Below, piece after piece: positions 33,494 to 42,631 of a stretch of 64,000 bases of DNA. The stretch is from Sphingomonas sp. Leaf10. Lineage in GTDB: Bacteria > Pseudomonadota > Alphaproteobacteria > Sphingomonadales > Sphingomonadaceae. Within the stretch, counting starts at the first letter, position 1. Each line of letters begins with the position of its first letter. The position numbers and the translations under genes are program-made. Below the pieces are notes generated by a model. The model did not search any database and had not been told where the DNA came from. It saw nothing but the letters and a program-made list of their open reading frames with translations. The stretch covers positions 345 to 64,344 of the forward strand of contig NZ_LMKE01000023.1 in the NCBI RefSeq assembly GCF_001421245.1, in the 5' to 3' direction.

Positions 33494-34360
33494 ATGAGTC
33501 AAGGCACGGCACCGCGCTGCCCGATCTGCGGCAACGCCAACTGGCACGACCGCGCGCTGCCCGAATGCACCCATTGCGGGCTGGCGGTCGTCGATCTCGC
33601 CTTCGACCCCGATCAGCTACGCACCGCGATCGCCGACCATCTGCGCGGCCGATCGTCCGAACGTGGCTTCACGCTGGCCCCCCATGCCCGGCGCAATGCG
33701 GCATGGGCACTGGGACTGGTCGATGGCCGGCCCGCCGCCCCCCGACCGCACAGCGTCACCCTCGGCATGATCGCCCGCGCCGGCGAGGCGGACACCATCG
33801 CCACGATGCTCGCCGACCTCCGCCCCGCCTTTCCCCACGCCATCGTCCTGCTCGACGGCACCGCCGCCGACGCGGCGGCCCTGGCCGAGCGGACGCCTTG
33901 GGCGCAGATCGTCGCCCATCCGCTGAACGGAGACTTCGCGGCGCAGCGCAACCGGGTGCAGGCATTGGCCGGCGGCTGGGTGCTGCAACTCGATACCGAC
34001 GAATGGCCCGATGCGGCGTTGCTGGCCTCGCTCGGCTGGCTGCCCCACGCGGCCGACCGCGAAGGCCTGCAATCGCTCGGCCTGCCGCGCCGCAACTGGG
34101 TCGATGGCGTGCAGTCGGCGCTGTGGCCCGATATCCAGTACCGGCTGAACCATGCCGGCATCCGCTTCGCCGGCACCGTCCACGAACGCCCGGTCGTGCC
34201 GTTCGAACGCACCTCGCTGGCGCTCGCCGGCGCGATCGACCATCAGCTCAGCCGGTCGCGCGTCGTCGAACGTTCCGCCGTCTACGAAGCCATGTCGACA
34301 GGCGCCGGCCGCCCGAGCGACGAAGCCGCGCTGCTCCGCCCGTTCGCCGCCGCGACATAG
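33494..34360 (+). CDS. Zinc-ribbon protein with GT2-like glycosyltransferase domain
   Basis: The 288-residue product from ATG 33494 has a zinc ribbon at the start (Cys9-x2-Cys12 and Cys25-x2-Cys28, CPICGN and CTHCG) and then a GT2-like part: SVTLGMIARAGEADTIATML near 87-106, IVLLDGTAAD, and a DxD-like LQLDTDEWPD at about 165-172. The later NYRL-type segment and HERPV fit the glycosyltransferases with bound metal. Its last 79 bases overlap the end of the convergent GT4 gene. It is the first member of a sugar cluster; the acceptor is unknown. Confidence 0.65.
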   Translation: MSQGTAPRCPICGNANWHDRALPECTHCGLAVVDLAFDPDQLRTAIADHLRGRSSERGFTLAPHARRNAAWALGLVDGRPAAPRPHSVTLGMIARAGEADTIATMLADLRPAFPHAIVLLDGTAADAAALAERTPWAQIVAHPLNGDFAAQRNRVQALAGGWVLQLDTDEWPDAALLASLGWLPHAADREGLQSLGLPRRNWVDGVQSALWPDIQYRLNHAGIRFAGTVHERPVVPFERTSLALAGAIDHQLSRSRVVERSAVYEAMSTGAGRPSDEAALLRPFAAAT

Positions 34361-35502
34361 GCAGCCGCAGTCTCGGCCGCGAGGCCGGCGCGGGTAAAGC
34401 GCCCCGCCGCGACCCGCGCCGCCGCCGACAGTGCGAGGCGCAGTTCGCCATCGCGCAGCATCCGCCGCAGGATCGCACCAAGCGCCTGATGGGTACAATC
34501 GTCCGCCAGCAGCCCCGCGCCGCTGCCGCCGACGAACAGTTGCGCGCTCGGATCCTCGCCACACGCCGCGATCGGCCGGGCGAAGGTCATCGCCTCCTGA
34601 TAGACCAGCCCGAAACTCTCGTAGCGCGACGGCGCGACGACGATATCCGCCGCCGCCAGCGCGGCATGCAGCATATCGTCTTCGACCCGGTGATAGCTGT
34701 CGATCCGCTTGAGCGCGGCCGGCGGCAACCGGTCGAGTTCCTGCCGGTGCATCCCGATCATCGTCAGCCGGAAATCGGGCAGCGTGCCCGCATCGGCCTC
34801 TGCCGCCATCGCCGGCAGCGCGCCGATCAGCGCGTCGGTGCCCTTACGCGGTTCGTTGCGCCCGACGAACAACATCCGCAGCACATCGTTGCCCGGCGGA
34901 TAGGGTGCCGCCCGCCCCGCATCGACGATCGCGGGCGGCAGGCTGAGGCCGATCACGGCATGGCCCGGCCCCGGCGGCTGCGTGCCATACAGTGCGGCGA
35001 CCTTCGCACCATGCGCTTCGGTATTCGAAATCAGCCCCGCCGACGCCCGCGCCGACAGCGCCTCCAGCGACACCGCCGCCCAGCGATCGATCCTGTCGCG
35101 CAACGACCGTGGCCTGGCCGCACTCGTCGCGACCGGCGTAGAATTGCGGGTGACCAGCGGCACCGGCCCGGTCAGCGCCACCCACAACCCCGGCGCATAC
35201 CAGTTGGTCGCCTCGACCACGTCGAACGGCCGTTCGGCATGCAGCCGCCGCACGACCCGCGCGACCATCGCCGGGCCGCACAGATGCCCGATCGCAGGCC
35301 AGCGCCGCACCCTTGCCAGCCAGCCGCCCGCCTGCGCACCGATCACCTCGACCGCGCCGTCCATGCTGCGATCCGCGCGGTCCATCGTCACGACGCGGAC
35401 GTCATGTCCCGCCTCGGCCAGCGCCTGCGCGATCTCCCGCGCCGCACGCGACAGCCCGCTTTTTTCAGGCGGATAGGCCCAGGTGATCAGCCCGACCCTC
35501 AT
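34282..35502 (-). CDS. GT4-family glycosyltransferase
   Basis: A 406-residue GT-B fold enzyme. The first half has GLITWAYPPEKSGLSRAARE near 4-23; the second half has LRMLFVGRNEPRKGTDALI near 232-250 and the ExxxxxxxE region APSRYESFGLVYQEAM near 311-326. These are the marks of retaining GT4 enzymes that use nucleotide sugars. It is the second gene after the GT4 at 35499 (stop of that gene overlaps its start) and converges on the zinc-ribbon gene. Confidence 0.88.
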   Translation of the reverse strand: MRVGLITWAYPPEKSGLSRAAREIAQALAEAGHDVRVVTMDRADRSMDGAVEVIGAQAGGWLARVRRWPAIGHLCGPAMVARVVRRLHAERPFDVVEATNWYAPGLWVALTGPVPLVTRNSTPVATSAARPRSLRDRIDRWAAVSLEALSARASAGLISNTEAHGAKVAALYGTQPPGPGHAVIGLSLPPAIVDAGRAAPYPPGNDVLRMLFVGRNEPRKGTDALIGALPAMAAEADAGTLPDFRLTMIGMHRQELDRLPPAALKRIDSYHRVEDDMLHAALAAADIVVAPSRYESFGLVYQEAMTFARPIAACGEDPSAQLFVGGSGAGLLADDCTHQALGAILRRMLRDGELRLALSAAARVAAGRFTRAGLAAETAAAYVAAANGRSSAASSLGRPAPVDMAS

Positions 35503-36563
35503 GCCATCACCCCTTGCGCAAGCGCGATCCGTTCCCGGTACAGCGTCACATACTCCTCCGCCATCCGCGCCGCCGTGAAGCGCGCCTCGAAGCGTTCGCG
35601 CACCTTCGCCCGGTCGAGCGTATCGATCCGCGCCAGCGCCGCGACCGCTTCGTCCTCGTTCTTCACCACGAAGCCGGTGACGCCGTTATCGACCACCTCG
35701 CGCACGCTGCCGCGATCCCATGCGACCACCGGCGTACCGCAAGCCATCGCCTCGATCATCACCAGGCCGAAGGGCTCGGGCCAGTCGATCGGGAATAGCA
35801 GCGCCGCCGCCTCACCCAGCAGCGACTGTTTGCCGCGATCGTCGACCTCGCCGACATGGATCGCATCCTCGCCCAGCAGGGGGGCTACCCGTTCGTCGAA
35901 ATAGCGCGGATTGCCGACATCGATGCCGCCCGCCAGCCGGATCGACCGCCCGGCGCCCCGCGCGACGCGGATCGCGACGTCGGGCCGCTTCTGGTCGGTC
36001 ATCCGCCCGATAAAGGCGAGCGCTTCGCCGCCCGGCCCCGGCGAAAACCGATCGGCCGGAATGCCGTGATGCACCACCCCGGCGCGGTTGGCGCGCGGCA
36101 GGTCGCGCGCCTGCGCCGCCGAGATCGCCGCGACGGGGAGTTCGGGAAAGCTGTGGAAGAACAGCTTGCGATCCAGCTCGTCCAGCCGCCAGTGCACCGT
36201 CGTCACGCTCCGGCTGATCCGGTCGCCCAGCACCGCGGCATGGGCGAATTCGCCGTGGCAGTGGACGATGTCGAATTCGTGCAGATGCTTGGCCAGCAAC
36301 CCCAGCTGCGCCGCCTCCAGCGCGGCAGGGACGCCCGGCGCCACCGGCCCGTGATACGCCTGCAGCGCGCGCAGACTGGGATGCGCCGACAGATGGCGGG
36401 CGGTGGTCACGCTGTCGCTCGGCGCGATCAGCGTCACGTCATGCCCCATCGCCATCAACGCCTCGGTCAGGTCGGATACCACCCGCTCGGTCCCGCCGGT
36501 CCTGCCGGGGGGCGTGGGGTAGATGACGGGGGCGATCTGCGCGATCCGGAGCGGGGATACCAT
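35499..36563 (-). CDS. GT4-family glycosyltransferase
   Basis: This 354-residue enzyme starts RIAQIAPVIYPTPPGRTGGTE, the loop of GT4 proteins that binds the acceptor or nucleotide, and has EALAFIGRMTDQKRPDVAI and the WPEPFGLVMIEAMACGTPVVAW motif with its two Glu residues. It forms a two-gene operon with the following GT4 gene (ATGA overlap). It is transcribed away from the sucrose-phosphate synthase gene; the 82-base spacer must hold both promoters. Confidence 0.9.
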   Translation of the reverse strand: MVSPLRIAQIAPVIYPTPPGRTGGTERVVSDLTEALMAMGHDVTLIAPSDSVTTARHLSAHPSLRALQAYHGPVAPGVPAALEAAQLGLLAKHLHEFDIVHCHGEFAHAAVLGDRISRSVTTVHWRLDELDRKLFFHSFPELPVAAISAAQARDLPRANRAGVVHHGIPADRFSPGPGGEALAFIGRMTDQKRPDVAIRVARGAGRSIRLAGGIDVGNPRYFDERVAPLLGEDAIHVGEVDDRGKQSLLGEAAALLFPIDWPEPFGLVMIEAMACGTPVVAWDRGSVREVVDNGVTGFVVKNEDEAVAALARIDTLDRAKVRERFEARFTAARMAEEYVTLYRERIALAQGVMA

Positions 36564-36605
36564 CGCCGACCGGAACCAAGCGAGAGCCGAACGGTTCCTG
36601 TGAGG

Positions 36606-36628
36606 GCGGACACAAGTCCGCTATTTTT
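36606..36628 (+). terminator. Terminator-like hairpin in the leader of the SPS gene
   Basis: GCGGAC-ACAA-GTCCGC followed by TATTTTT makes a perfect six-base stem with a four-base loop and a T-run. It ends 18 bases before the ATG of the sucrose-phosphate synthase gene on the same strand, while no plus-strand gene upstream needs ending nearby. It may attenuate transcription into the gene. Confidence 0.65.
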
Positions 36629-36645
36629 AACGGGAAAGTTCCGTA

Positions 36646-38718
36646 ATGTTCATATTGCATCTCGCGCTACAGGGCTGTCTTCGTGCGCGCGAGGTCGAAT
36701 ATGGCGTTACTGCCGACACCGGCGGCCACATCCGTTATCTCCTTGATCTGGTTGCCGCTTCCGGCCGGCATCCTGCGGTCGAACGCACCGAGATCGTCAC
36801 CCGCGCCTTCCGTGGTGGCCCGCTGGGCGACGGCTATTGGCGCGATGTCGAGATGATCGACGCGACGACCCGCATCGTCCGCCTGCGCTCGGCCAGCGAC
36901 ACCTATCTGCCCAAGGAAGCGTTGTGGCAGGAACAGGACAGCCTGATCGACGCGCTGGTCGCGCATATCGAGGGGCTGGACCGCCGCCCCGACCTGATCC
37001 ACGCCCATTATGCCGATGCCGGTGCCGTCGCGGCGGCGGTGAAGGCGCGGCTGGGCATCCCCTATCTCTTCACCGCCCATTCGCTGGGACGGGTCAAACA
37101 GATCGCGTTCGGCACCGATTGCGCCGAGACGCAGGGGCTGGAACGCCGCATCGACATCGAGGACCGGGCCATCGCCGATGCCGATGCGATCATCGCCTCC
37201 TCGCGTGACGAGGCGGAGGTGCAATATGCCGGCTATCCCAGCTATGATCCCGGCCGCATTCGCATCATCCCACCGGGCAGCGATCTGGGGCTGTTCGCCG
37301 GCACTTGTACCGACGCTATGGTCGATGCGCGGATCGACCGCTTCCTTGCCGATCCGTCGAAGCCGGTGATCCTCGCGCTCGCCCGCCCGGTCAGCAAGAA
37401 GAACCTTGCCGCCCTGGTCCATGCCTATGGCCGCTGCCCGGCGCTGCAGACCGCCGCCAATCTGGTGATCGTCGCCGGCACGCGCGACGATCCGCGCAGC
37501 CTCGAACCCGAACTGGCCGGCAACATGGCCGAACTGTTCGCGCTGATCGACCGTTACGACCTGTACGGATCGGTCGCGATTCCCAAGACCCATGCCCCGC
37601 ACGAGGTCCCCGCCCTCTATGCCCATGCCCGGGCGCGGCGCGGCATCTTCGTCAATCCGGCACTCAACGAGCCCTTCGGCCTGACGTTGCTGGAGGCGGC
37701 GGCATCGGGCCTGCCGCTGGTCGCGACCGACAGCGGCGGGCCGAACGACATTATCGAGGGCTGCGGCAACGGCATCCTCGTCGACCCGCGCGATCCGCAG
37801 GCGATCGGCCGGGCGATGCTGACCATCCTGTCCGACGACGCGCTGTGGGACCGCTATTCGAAGGCCGGCGCGACCGCCGCCGAACTCTATGACTGGGACG
37901 GCCATGTCGCGCGCTATGCCGAACTGGCGCAGGCGGTGATCGCCCCGCCCGCCCCGGTCGCCGAGGCACCGCGCCTGCTGCTGATTTCCGACATCGACAA
38001 CACGCTGCTCGGGGAAAGCGAAGCCGCGCAGGCGTTCAACCTGTGGCACGGCGACCAGCACGACATGATGTTCGGCATCGCCACCGGGCGCAGCCTGCAC
38101 AGCGCGCTGGCGATCCTTGCCCAGAACCAGGTCGCGCCGCCCGCGGTGATGATTACCTCGGTGGGCTCCGAAATCTATCACCGCGTCCATGGGGGGGTAT
38201 ATGTTCGCGACGACGCCTGGACCGCGACGATCGATGCCGGCTGGGACCGCGAGGCGATCGCCGCGCTGCTCGCGACGCAGAGCGACTTGCGCCCGCAAAG
38301 CCCGCTCGAACAGCGCAGCCACAAATTGAGCTACTTTACCGCCGGCGAGACCGATATCGCCGAACGCATCCGCGACCTGCTGGCCGATGCCGGCTTCGCG
38401 GCGTCGGTGATCCACAGTCACGGTCGCTATCTCGACATCCTGCCGCTCGCCGCTTCGAAGGGGACGGCGGTGGACTATGTCCGCCGTCGCGCCGGCATGC
38501 GCCGCGATCAGGTGATCGTCGCCGGCGACAGCGGCAACGATGTCGAAATGCTGCGCGCCTGCGCCCATGCGATCATCGTCGGCAATTATTCCGACGGCCT
38601 CGCCCAGCGTCCCGACCTCGCCCACAGCTATGTCGCGCGGCGCGGGTTCGCGTTCGGTATCATGGAGGGGGTCGCCCATTTCCGCGGGCAGCCGGTGCAG
38701 CAGCGCCGGTCGGCGTGA
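36646..38718 (+). CDS. Bidomain sucrose-phosphate synthase/phosphatase
   Basis: The 690-residue product joins two enzymes. Residues 1-430 are a GT-B sucrose-phosphate synthase: the N-terminal DTGGHIRYLLDL loop, ARPVSKKNLAALVHAYG with the Arg/Lys pair and NEPFGLTLLEAAASGLPLVAT. Residues 445-690 are a HAD sucrose-phosphate phosphatase-like part: ISDIDNTLLG with Asp449 and Asp451, GIATGRSLHSA, and VIVAGDSGNDVEML near 626. Together they would make sucrose from UDP- or ADP-glucose and fructose 6-phosphate. In plants the phosphatase-like domain is often inactive, but here the HAD catalytic motifs are kept. The stop overlaps the start of a GT2 gene (GTGA). A hairpin with T-run lies just upstream. 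Confidence 0.92.
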   Translation: MFILHLALQGCLRAREVEYGVTADTGGHIRYLLDLVAASGRHPAVERTEIVTRAFRGGPLGDGYWRDVEMIDATTRIVRLRSASDTYLPKEALWQEQDSLIDALVAHIEGLDRRPDLIHAHYADAGAVAAAVKARLGIPYLFTAHSLGRVKQIAFGTDCAETQGLERRIDIEDRAIADADAIIASSRDEAEVQYAGYPSYDPGRIRIIPPGSDLGLFAGTCTDAMVDARIDRFLADPSKPVILALARPVSKKNLAALVHAYGRCPALQTAANLVIVAGTRDDPRSLEPELAGNMAELFALIDRYDLYGSVAIPKTHAPHEVPALYAHARARRGIFVNPALNEPFGLTLLEAAASGLPLVATDSGGPNDIIEGCGNGILVDPRDPQAIGRAMLTILSDDALWDRYSKAGATAAELYDWDGHVARYAELAQAVIAPPAPVAEAPRLLLISDIDNTLLGESEAAQAFNLWHGDQHDMMFGIATGRSLHSALAILAQNQVAPPAVMITSVGSEIYHRVHGGVYVRDDAWTATIDAGWDREAIAALLATQSDLRPQSPLEQRSHKLSYFTAGETDIAERIRDLLADAGFAASVIHSHGRYLDILPLAASKGTAVDYVRRRAGMRRDQVIVAGDSGNDVEMLRACAHAIIVGNYSDGLAQRPDLAHSYVARRGFAFGIMEGVAHFRGQPVQQRRSA

Positions 38719-39548
38719 TCTCGGTCTGCACGCTGGTGCGCGGACGGACCACGCACCTCGCCAATTTGTTGTCGGGGCTGGCGGGACAGACGCGCGCGCC
38801 CGACGAACTGGTCATCGCCTATATGCAGGACGCCGCCCCCGCCGGCCTGCCCGATCCCGGGGTGCCGGTGCGCGAGGTGTTCGTGCCCGGCGACCCGATG
38901 CCGCTGGCGCGGGCGCGCAACGAAGCGGCGGCGGCGGCGCGGGGCGACCGGCTGATCTTCCTCGACGTCGACTGCATCCCCTCGCCCCCGCTGGTCGCAC
39001 GCTATGCCGCGGTGCTCGACGAACGCCCCGCCTGCTATCTGGGCGAGGTTCGCTATCTGCCGCCCGGCCCGGTCGATCCGGACAGGTCCGTCCGCCACCC
39101 CGCCAAGCCGGCCCTGGCCGATAACGAAGTCCGCCCGGTGCCGAGCCATGGCGAGCTATGGGGCCTGTCCTTCGCCCTCCCGCGCAGCGCGTGGGATGCG
39201 GCGGGCGGTATGGACACCGGCTATGTCGGCTATGGCGGCGAGGAGACCGACTTCGCCTGGGCGTTGGCGGCGGCTGGCGTGCCGATGGCATGGGTCGGCG
39301 GTGCGGTCGCGTGGCATCAGCATCACGCCGTCCACGTCCCGCCGCTGCACCAGTTCGACGCGATCCTGCGCAACGCCACCCGCTTTCGCGCGCGCTGGGG
39401 GCGGTGGTGCATGGACTATTGGCTCGGGCAATTCGCCGACATGGGACTGATAGGCTGGTCGCCCGATGCCGATGCGATCACGCTGCTGCGCCATCCTACT
39501 TCAGCCGAAGTTGCCACCAGCCACCGCGCCGACGCACTGTTCAGCTAG
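38715..39548 (+). CDS. GT2-family glycosyltransferase
   Basis: The 277-residue enzyme probably starts at GTG 38715, overlapping the SPS stop. It is a GT-A fold: ISVCTLVRGRTTHLANLLSGL at the start, LIFLDVDCIPSP near 80-91 (DxD), WGLSFALPRSAWDAAGG and MDTGYVGYGGEETDFAWAL near 168-186, as in galactosyltransferase-like GT2 proteins. No signal or membrane segment is seen, so it acts in the cytoplasm. Coupling to the sucrose synthase suggests it extends or uses the same sugar product, but this is inference. Confidence 0.87.
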   Translation: MISVCTLVRGRTTHLANLLSGLAGQTRAPDELVIAYMQDAAPAGLPDPGVPVREVFVPGDPMPLARARNEAAAAARGDRLIFLDVDCIPSPPLVARYAAVLDERPACYLGEVRYLPPGPVDPDRSVRHPAKPALADNEVRPVPSHGELWGLSFALPRSAWDAAGGMDTGYVGYGGEETDFAWALAAAGVPMAWVGGAVAWHQHHAVHVPPLHQFDAILRNATRFRARWGRWCMDYWLGQFADMGLIGWSPDADAITLLRHPTSAEVATSHRADALFS

Positions 39549-39612
39549 GGATCGCCCGGCTTTCCTACAACGAACCGTTCTGGTTACGTTCCATCTCCAA
39601 CAGGAGGATGAT

Positions 39613-40152
39613 ATGGACGCAACCAACCTTATCGAAGACGTCATCGACCGCGAGGGCGGCTATGTCGACCACCCCGCCGATCGCGGCGGCCCGACCCGTT
39701 TCGGCATTACCCAGGCCGTCGCCCGCGCCGAAGGCTATGACGGCCCGATCCGCGAATTGCCGCGCAGCTTCGCCGCGACCCTCTACCGCCGCCGCTACTG
39801 GCAGGCGCCGGCCTTCGACCGCGTCGCGCTGCGCGCGCCCGCGCTTGCGGCCGAACTGTTCGACACCGGCGTCAACATGGGACCGGCGGTCGCCGCGACC
39901 TTCCTGCAACGCGTCCTCAACGCCCTGAACCGCGAGCAACGCGACTGGGCCGATATCATGGTCGATGGCAACATCGGCGCGAGAACGTTGCACGCGCTCG
40001 ACGCCCTGCTCGCCACACGCGGCCCGGCGGCGGAGGCGGCTTTGGTCCGCGCGATCAATGCCTTGCAGGGCGAACGCTATCTCCGCCTCGCCGAACTGCG
40101 CCCCGCTAACGAAGCCTTTCTCTACGGCTGGCTGGCCCACCGCGCAGGCTGA
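39613..40152 (+). CDS. GH108 muramidase-like endolysin
   Basis: This 179-residue protein starts at 39613 after a strong AGGAGG. It begins VIDREGGYVDHPADRGGPTRFGIT, the GH108 signature with catalytic Glu14, and has the C-terminal peptidoglycan-binding-like helices (NMGPAVAATFLQRVLNALN, IMVDGNIGARTLHALDALL). The family includes phage lysins that cut the glycan strand. It has no signal peptide and would need a holin to reach the wall; the next gene encodes one. The pair may be a domesticated phage or gene-transfer-agent lysis cassette. Confidence 0.88.
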   Translation: MDATNLIEDVIDREGGYVDHPADRGGPTRFGITQAVARAEGYDGPIRELPRSFAATLYRRRYWQAPAFDRVALRAPALAAELFDTGVNMGPAVAATFLQRVLNALNREQRDWADIMVDGNIGARTLHALDALLATRGPAAEAALVRAINALQGERYLRLAELRPANEAFLYGWLAHRAG

Positions 40153-40192
40153 TCCGTGTAACCTTTGGCAACTTCCGACGACAGGAACGACG

Positions 40193-40600
40193 ATGCTCAA
40201 CACCCTGATCGCGCCGATCGCGGCGCTGCTCGACAAGCTCATCCCCGATCCCAAGGCACGCGACGCCGCCAAGCTCGAACTGCTGAAACTCGAAAGCACC
40301 GCCGATCTCGACCGGGTCAAGGCGCAACTCTCGGCGATCGTGGCGGAGGCGCAGTCGACCGACCCTTGGACCTCGCGCGCGCGGCCGGGCTTTCTCTACG
40401 TGATGTACGCGCTGCTGCTCTGGGCGATCCCGATGGGGCTGATCTCGGCGGTCCAGCCCGACATGGCCGCCGGCATCGCCCGCGGCATGACCGCCTATCT
40501 GCGCGGCATCCCGGAGGAATTGTACGCGCTCTTCGGCACCGGCTATCTCGGCTACACGGCGGCGAGAGCTTGGGGGAAGGCCAAAGGCGTAGAAAAGTAA
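40193..40600 (+). CDS. Holin, 3TM GTA-type
   Basis: A 135-residue protein with an N-terminal amphipathic helix ([17 protein letters not shown]), a charged coiled-coil-like region and membrane segments at about 70-90 ([20 protein letters not shown]) and again near 115-125 ([14 protein letters not shown]). The pattern fits the holin family associated with gene transfer agents. It follows the GH108 gene by 40 bases with its own AGGA site, forming a lysis pair. Confidence 0.78.
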   Translation: MLNTLIAPIAALLDKLIPDPKARDAAKLELLKLESTADLDRVKAQLSAIVAEAQSTDPWTSRARPGFLYVMYALLLWAIPMGLISAVQPDMAAGIARGMTAYLRGIPEELYALFGTGYLGYTAARAWGKAKGVEK

Positions 40601-40602
40601 TT

Positions 40603-40732
40603 CCTCCCCGCTCCGCGGGGAGGGGGACTATGCGAAGCATGGTGGAGGGGGCGGGCCGCGCAACGCAACGGTTTCGTATGTGGACACCCCCCTCCACCAG
40701 CTTCGCTGGTCCCCCTCCCCGTACCGGGGAGG
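40603..40732. repeat. Intergenic dyad repeat (family B)
   Basis: A left arm from 40603 and a right arm 40687-40732 are imperfect inverted copies around CCTCCCCG and GGTGGAGGGGG, with a central loop of about 35 bases; each arm also has its own small hairpin (CGCTCCGCG, AGCTTCGCTGG). It differs from the other repeats in the window. It lies between the holin and hslV and probably also ends the lysis transcript. Confidence 0.8.
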
Positions 40733-40770
40733 ACCTTGTCCAACCCGCCCCCCTCCCCATATCCGCGGCC

Positions 40771-41322
40771 ATGAGCAAAGAGACGGTGTGGCACGGCACC
40801 ACGATTGTATCCGTGCGTCGCGGCGGTCGCGTGGTGATCGCGGGGGATGGGCAGGTTTCGGCCGGACAGACGGTCATGAAACCCAATGCACGGAAAGTCC
40901 GCCCGCTGGGCGATGGCAAGGTGATCGCCGGGTTCGCCGGCGCCACCGCCGATGCCTTCACCCTGTTCGAACGCTTGGAAGCCAAGCTGGAACGCCATCA
41001 GGGCCAGTTGCTGCGCGCCGCGGTCGAACTGGCCAAGGACTGGCGCACCGACAAATTCCTCCGCAATCTCGAAGCGATGCTGATCGTCGCCGACAAGGAC
41101 GTGACTTTGGTCGTCACCGGCAATGGCGATGTATTGGAACCCGAAGCCGGCATCGCCGCGATCGGCTCGGGCGGCAATTTCGCCCTCGCCGCCGCCCGCG
41201 CGCTGTCCGACTATGAAGGCGACGCCGAAAAGGTCGCGCGCAAGGCGCTGGCCATCGCCGCCGAACTGTGCGTCTACACCAACGATCGCGTCACCCTCGA
41301 AGCGCTCGACAGCGCGAACTGA
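40771..41322 (+). CDS. hslV: ATP-dependent protease proteolytic subunit HslV
   Basis: HslV is the threonine peptidase ring of the HslVU protease. The 183-residue product has [24 protein letters not shown]; cleavage before the first Thr of GTTI (Thr10) frees the N-terminal nucleophile. [17 protein letters not shown] and [14 protein letters not shown] are family motifs. The ATG at 40771 is followed by a normal pro-sequence. hslU follows after ten bases, and the pair forms one unit. A dyad repeat lies just upstream, and I see no heat-shock promoter with confidence. Confidence 0.97.
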   Translation: MSKETVWHGTTIVSVRRGGRVVIAGDGQVSAGQTVMKPNARKVRPLGDGKVIAGFAGATADAFTLFERLEAKLERHQGQLLRAAVELAKDWRTDKFLRNLEAMLIVADKDVTLVVTGNGDVLEPEAGIAAIGSGGNFALAAARALSDYEGDAEKVARKALAIAAELCVYTNDRVTLEALDSAN

Positions 41323-41332
41323 CGGACATTCC

Positions 41333-42628
41333 ATGCAAGACAATCTGACGCCCAAGGCGATCGTCGCCGCGCTCGATGCGCACATCATCGGCCAGCAGGA
41401 CGCCAAGCGCGCCGTCGCCGTCGCTTTGCGCAACCGCTGGCGCCGCCAGCAGCTCTCACCCGATCTGCGCGACGAGGTCAGCCCGAAGAACATCCTGATG
41501 ATCGGCCCCACCGGCTGCGGCAAGACCGAGATCAGCCGTCGTCTGGCGAAGCTGGCCGATGCGCCGTTCGTGAAGGTCGAGGCGACCAAGTTCACCGAGG
41601 TCGGCTATGTCGGCCGCGACGTCGAACAGATCGCCCGCGACCTGGTCGAGGAAGCGATCCGGCTGGAGCGCGAACGCCGCCGTGTCGCGGTCAAGGACAA
41701 GGCCGAGGAAGCGGCCATGGCCCGTCTGCTCGACGCGCTGACCGGCAAGGGTGCCAGCGAAGCGACCCGCGAGGCGTTCCGCCAGCGCTTCAACGACGGC
41801 CATCTCGATGACAAGGAAGTCGAGCTCGAACTGGACGCCGCGCCGCAGATGCCGTTCGAGATTCCGGGCGCCGCACCGCAGATGATCAACCTGTCCGAAA
41901 TGATGGGCAAGGCGTTCGGCGGCGGCCAGCAGAAGCGCCGCAAGCTGACCGTCCGCGCCGCATGGGACAAGCTGGTCGAGGAAGAGGCTGACAAGCGTCT
42001 CGACCAGGACGAGGTCAGCCGTGCCGCGCTGGCCGATGCCGAAGCGAACGGCATCGTCTTTCTCGACGAAATCGACAAGATCGCGGTCAGCGACGTGCGC
42101 GGCGGCTCGGTCAGCCGCGAAGGCGTGCAGCGCGACCTCCTCCCGCTGATCGAGGGCACGACCGTCGCCACTAAATACGGGCCGATGAAGACCGACCACG
42201 TCCTCTTCATCGCATCGGGCGCGTTCCATGTCGCGAAGCCCAGCGACCTGCTGCCCGAACTACAGGGCCGCCTGCCGATCCGCGTCGAGCTGAAGGGCCT
42301 GACCGAAGGCGATTTCGTCGCGATCCTGTCGGATACCAAGGCCTCGCTGCCCGCCCAGTATTGCGCCTTGCTCGCGACCGAACAGGTCGGCATCGACTTC
42401 ACCGACGACGGCATTGCCGCCATCGCCCGCATCGCGGCGGAGGTGAATGCCGAGGTCGAGAATATCGGCGCCCGCCGCCTGCAGACGGTGATGGAAAAGC
42501 TGCTCGAAGAGGTCAGCTTCGATGCCGAGGACCGTTCGGGACAGGCGGTGACGATCGACGCCACCTATGTCGAGAAGCAACTGGCCAGCATCGCGCGGAA
42601 CACCGACCTCAGCCGCTACGTGCTGTAA
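41333..42628 (+). CDS. hslU: HslUV protease ATPase subunit HslU
   Basis: This 431-residue AAA+ unfoldase starts [21 protein letters not shown]. Walker A is GPTGCGKT at 58-65, the pore motif GYVGRD is at 91-96, Walker B is [11 protein letters not shown] in the middle, and the C-terminal end is DLSRYVL, which docks into HslV. The insertion I domain lies between about 110 and 230. It pairs with hslV, whose stop is ten bases upstream. REP-like repeats follow its stop. Confidence 0.97.
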   Translation: MQDNLTPKAIVAALDAHIIGQQDAKRAVAVALRNRWRRQQLSPDLRDEVSPKNILMIGPTGCGKTEISRRLAKLADAPFVKVEATKFTEVGYVGRDVEQIARDLVEEAIRLERERRRVAVKDKAEEAAMARLLDALTGKGASEATREAFRQRFNDGHLDDKEVELELDAAPQMPFEIPGAAPQMINLSEMMGKAFGGGQQKRRKLTVRAAWDKLVEEEADKRLDQDEVSRAALADAEANGIVFLDEIDKIAVSDVRGGSVSREGVQRDLLPLIEGTTVATKYGPMKTDHVLFIASGAFHVAKPSDLLPELQGRLPIRVELKGLTEGDFVAILSDTKASLPAQYCALLATEQVGIDFTDDGIAAIARIAAEVNAEVENIGARRLQTVMEKLLEEVSFDAEDRSGQAVTIDATYVEKQLASIARNTDLSRYVL

Positions 42629-42631
42629 GGG

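Noticed and set aside
36667..38679. A 670-codon minus-strand frame
   Set aside because: Antisense to the sucrose-phosphate synthase gene, which has clear catalytic motifs; this frame has none.
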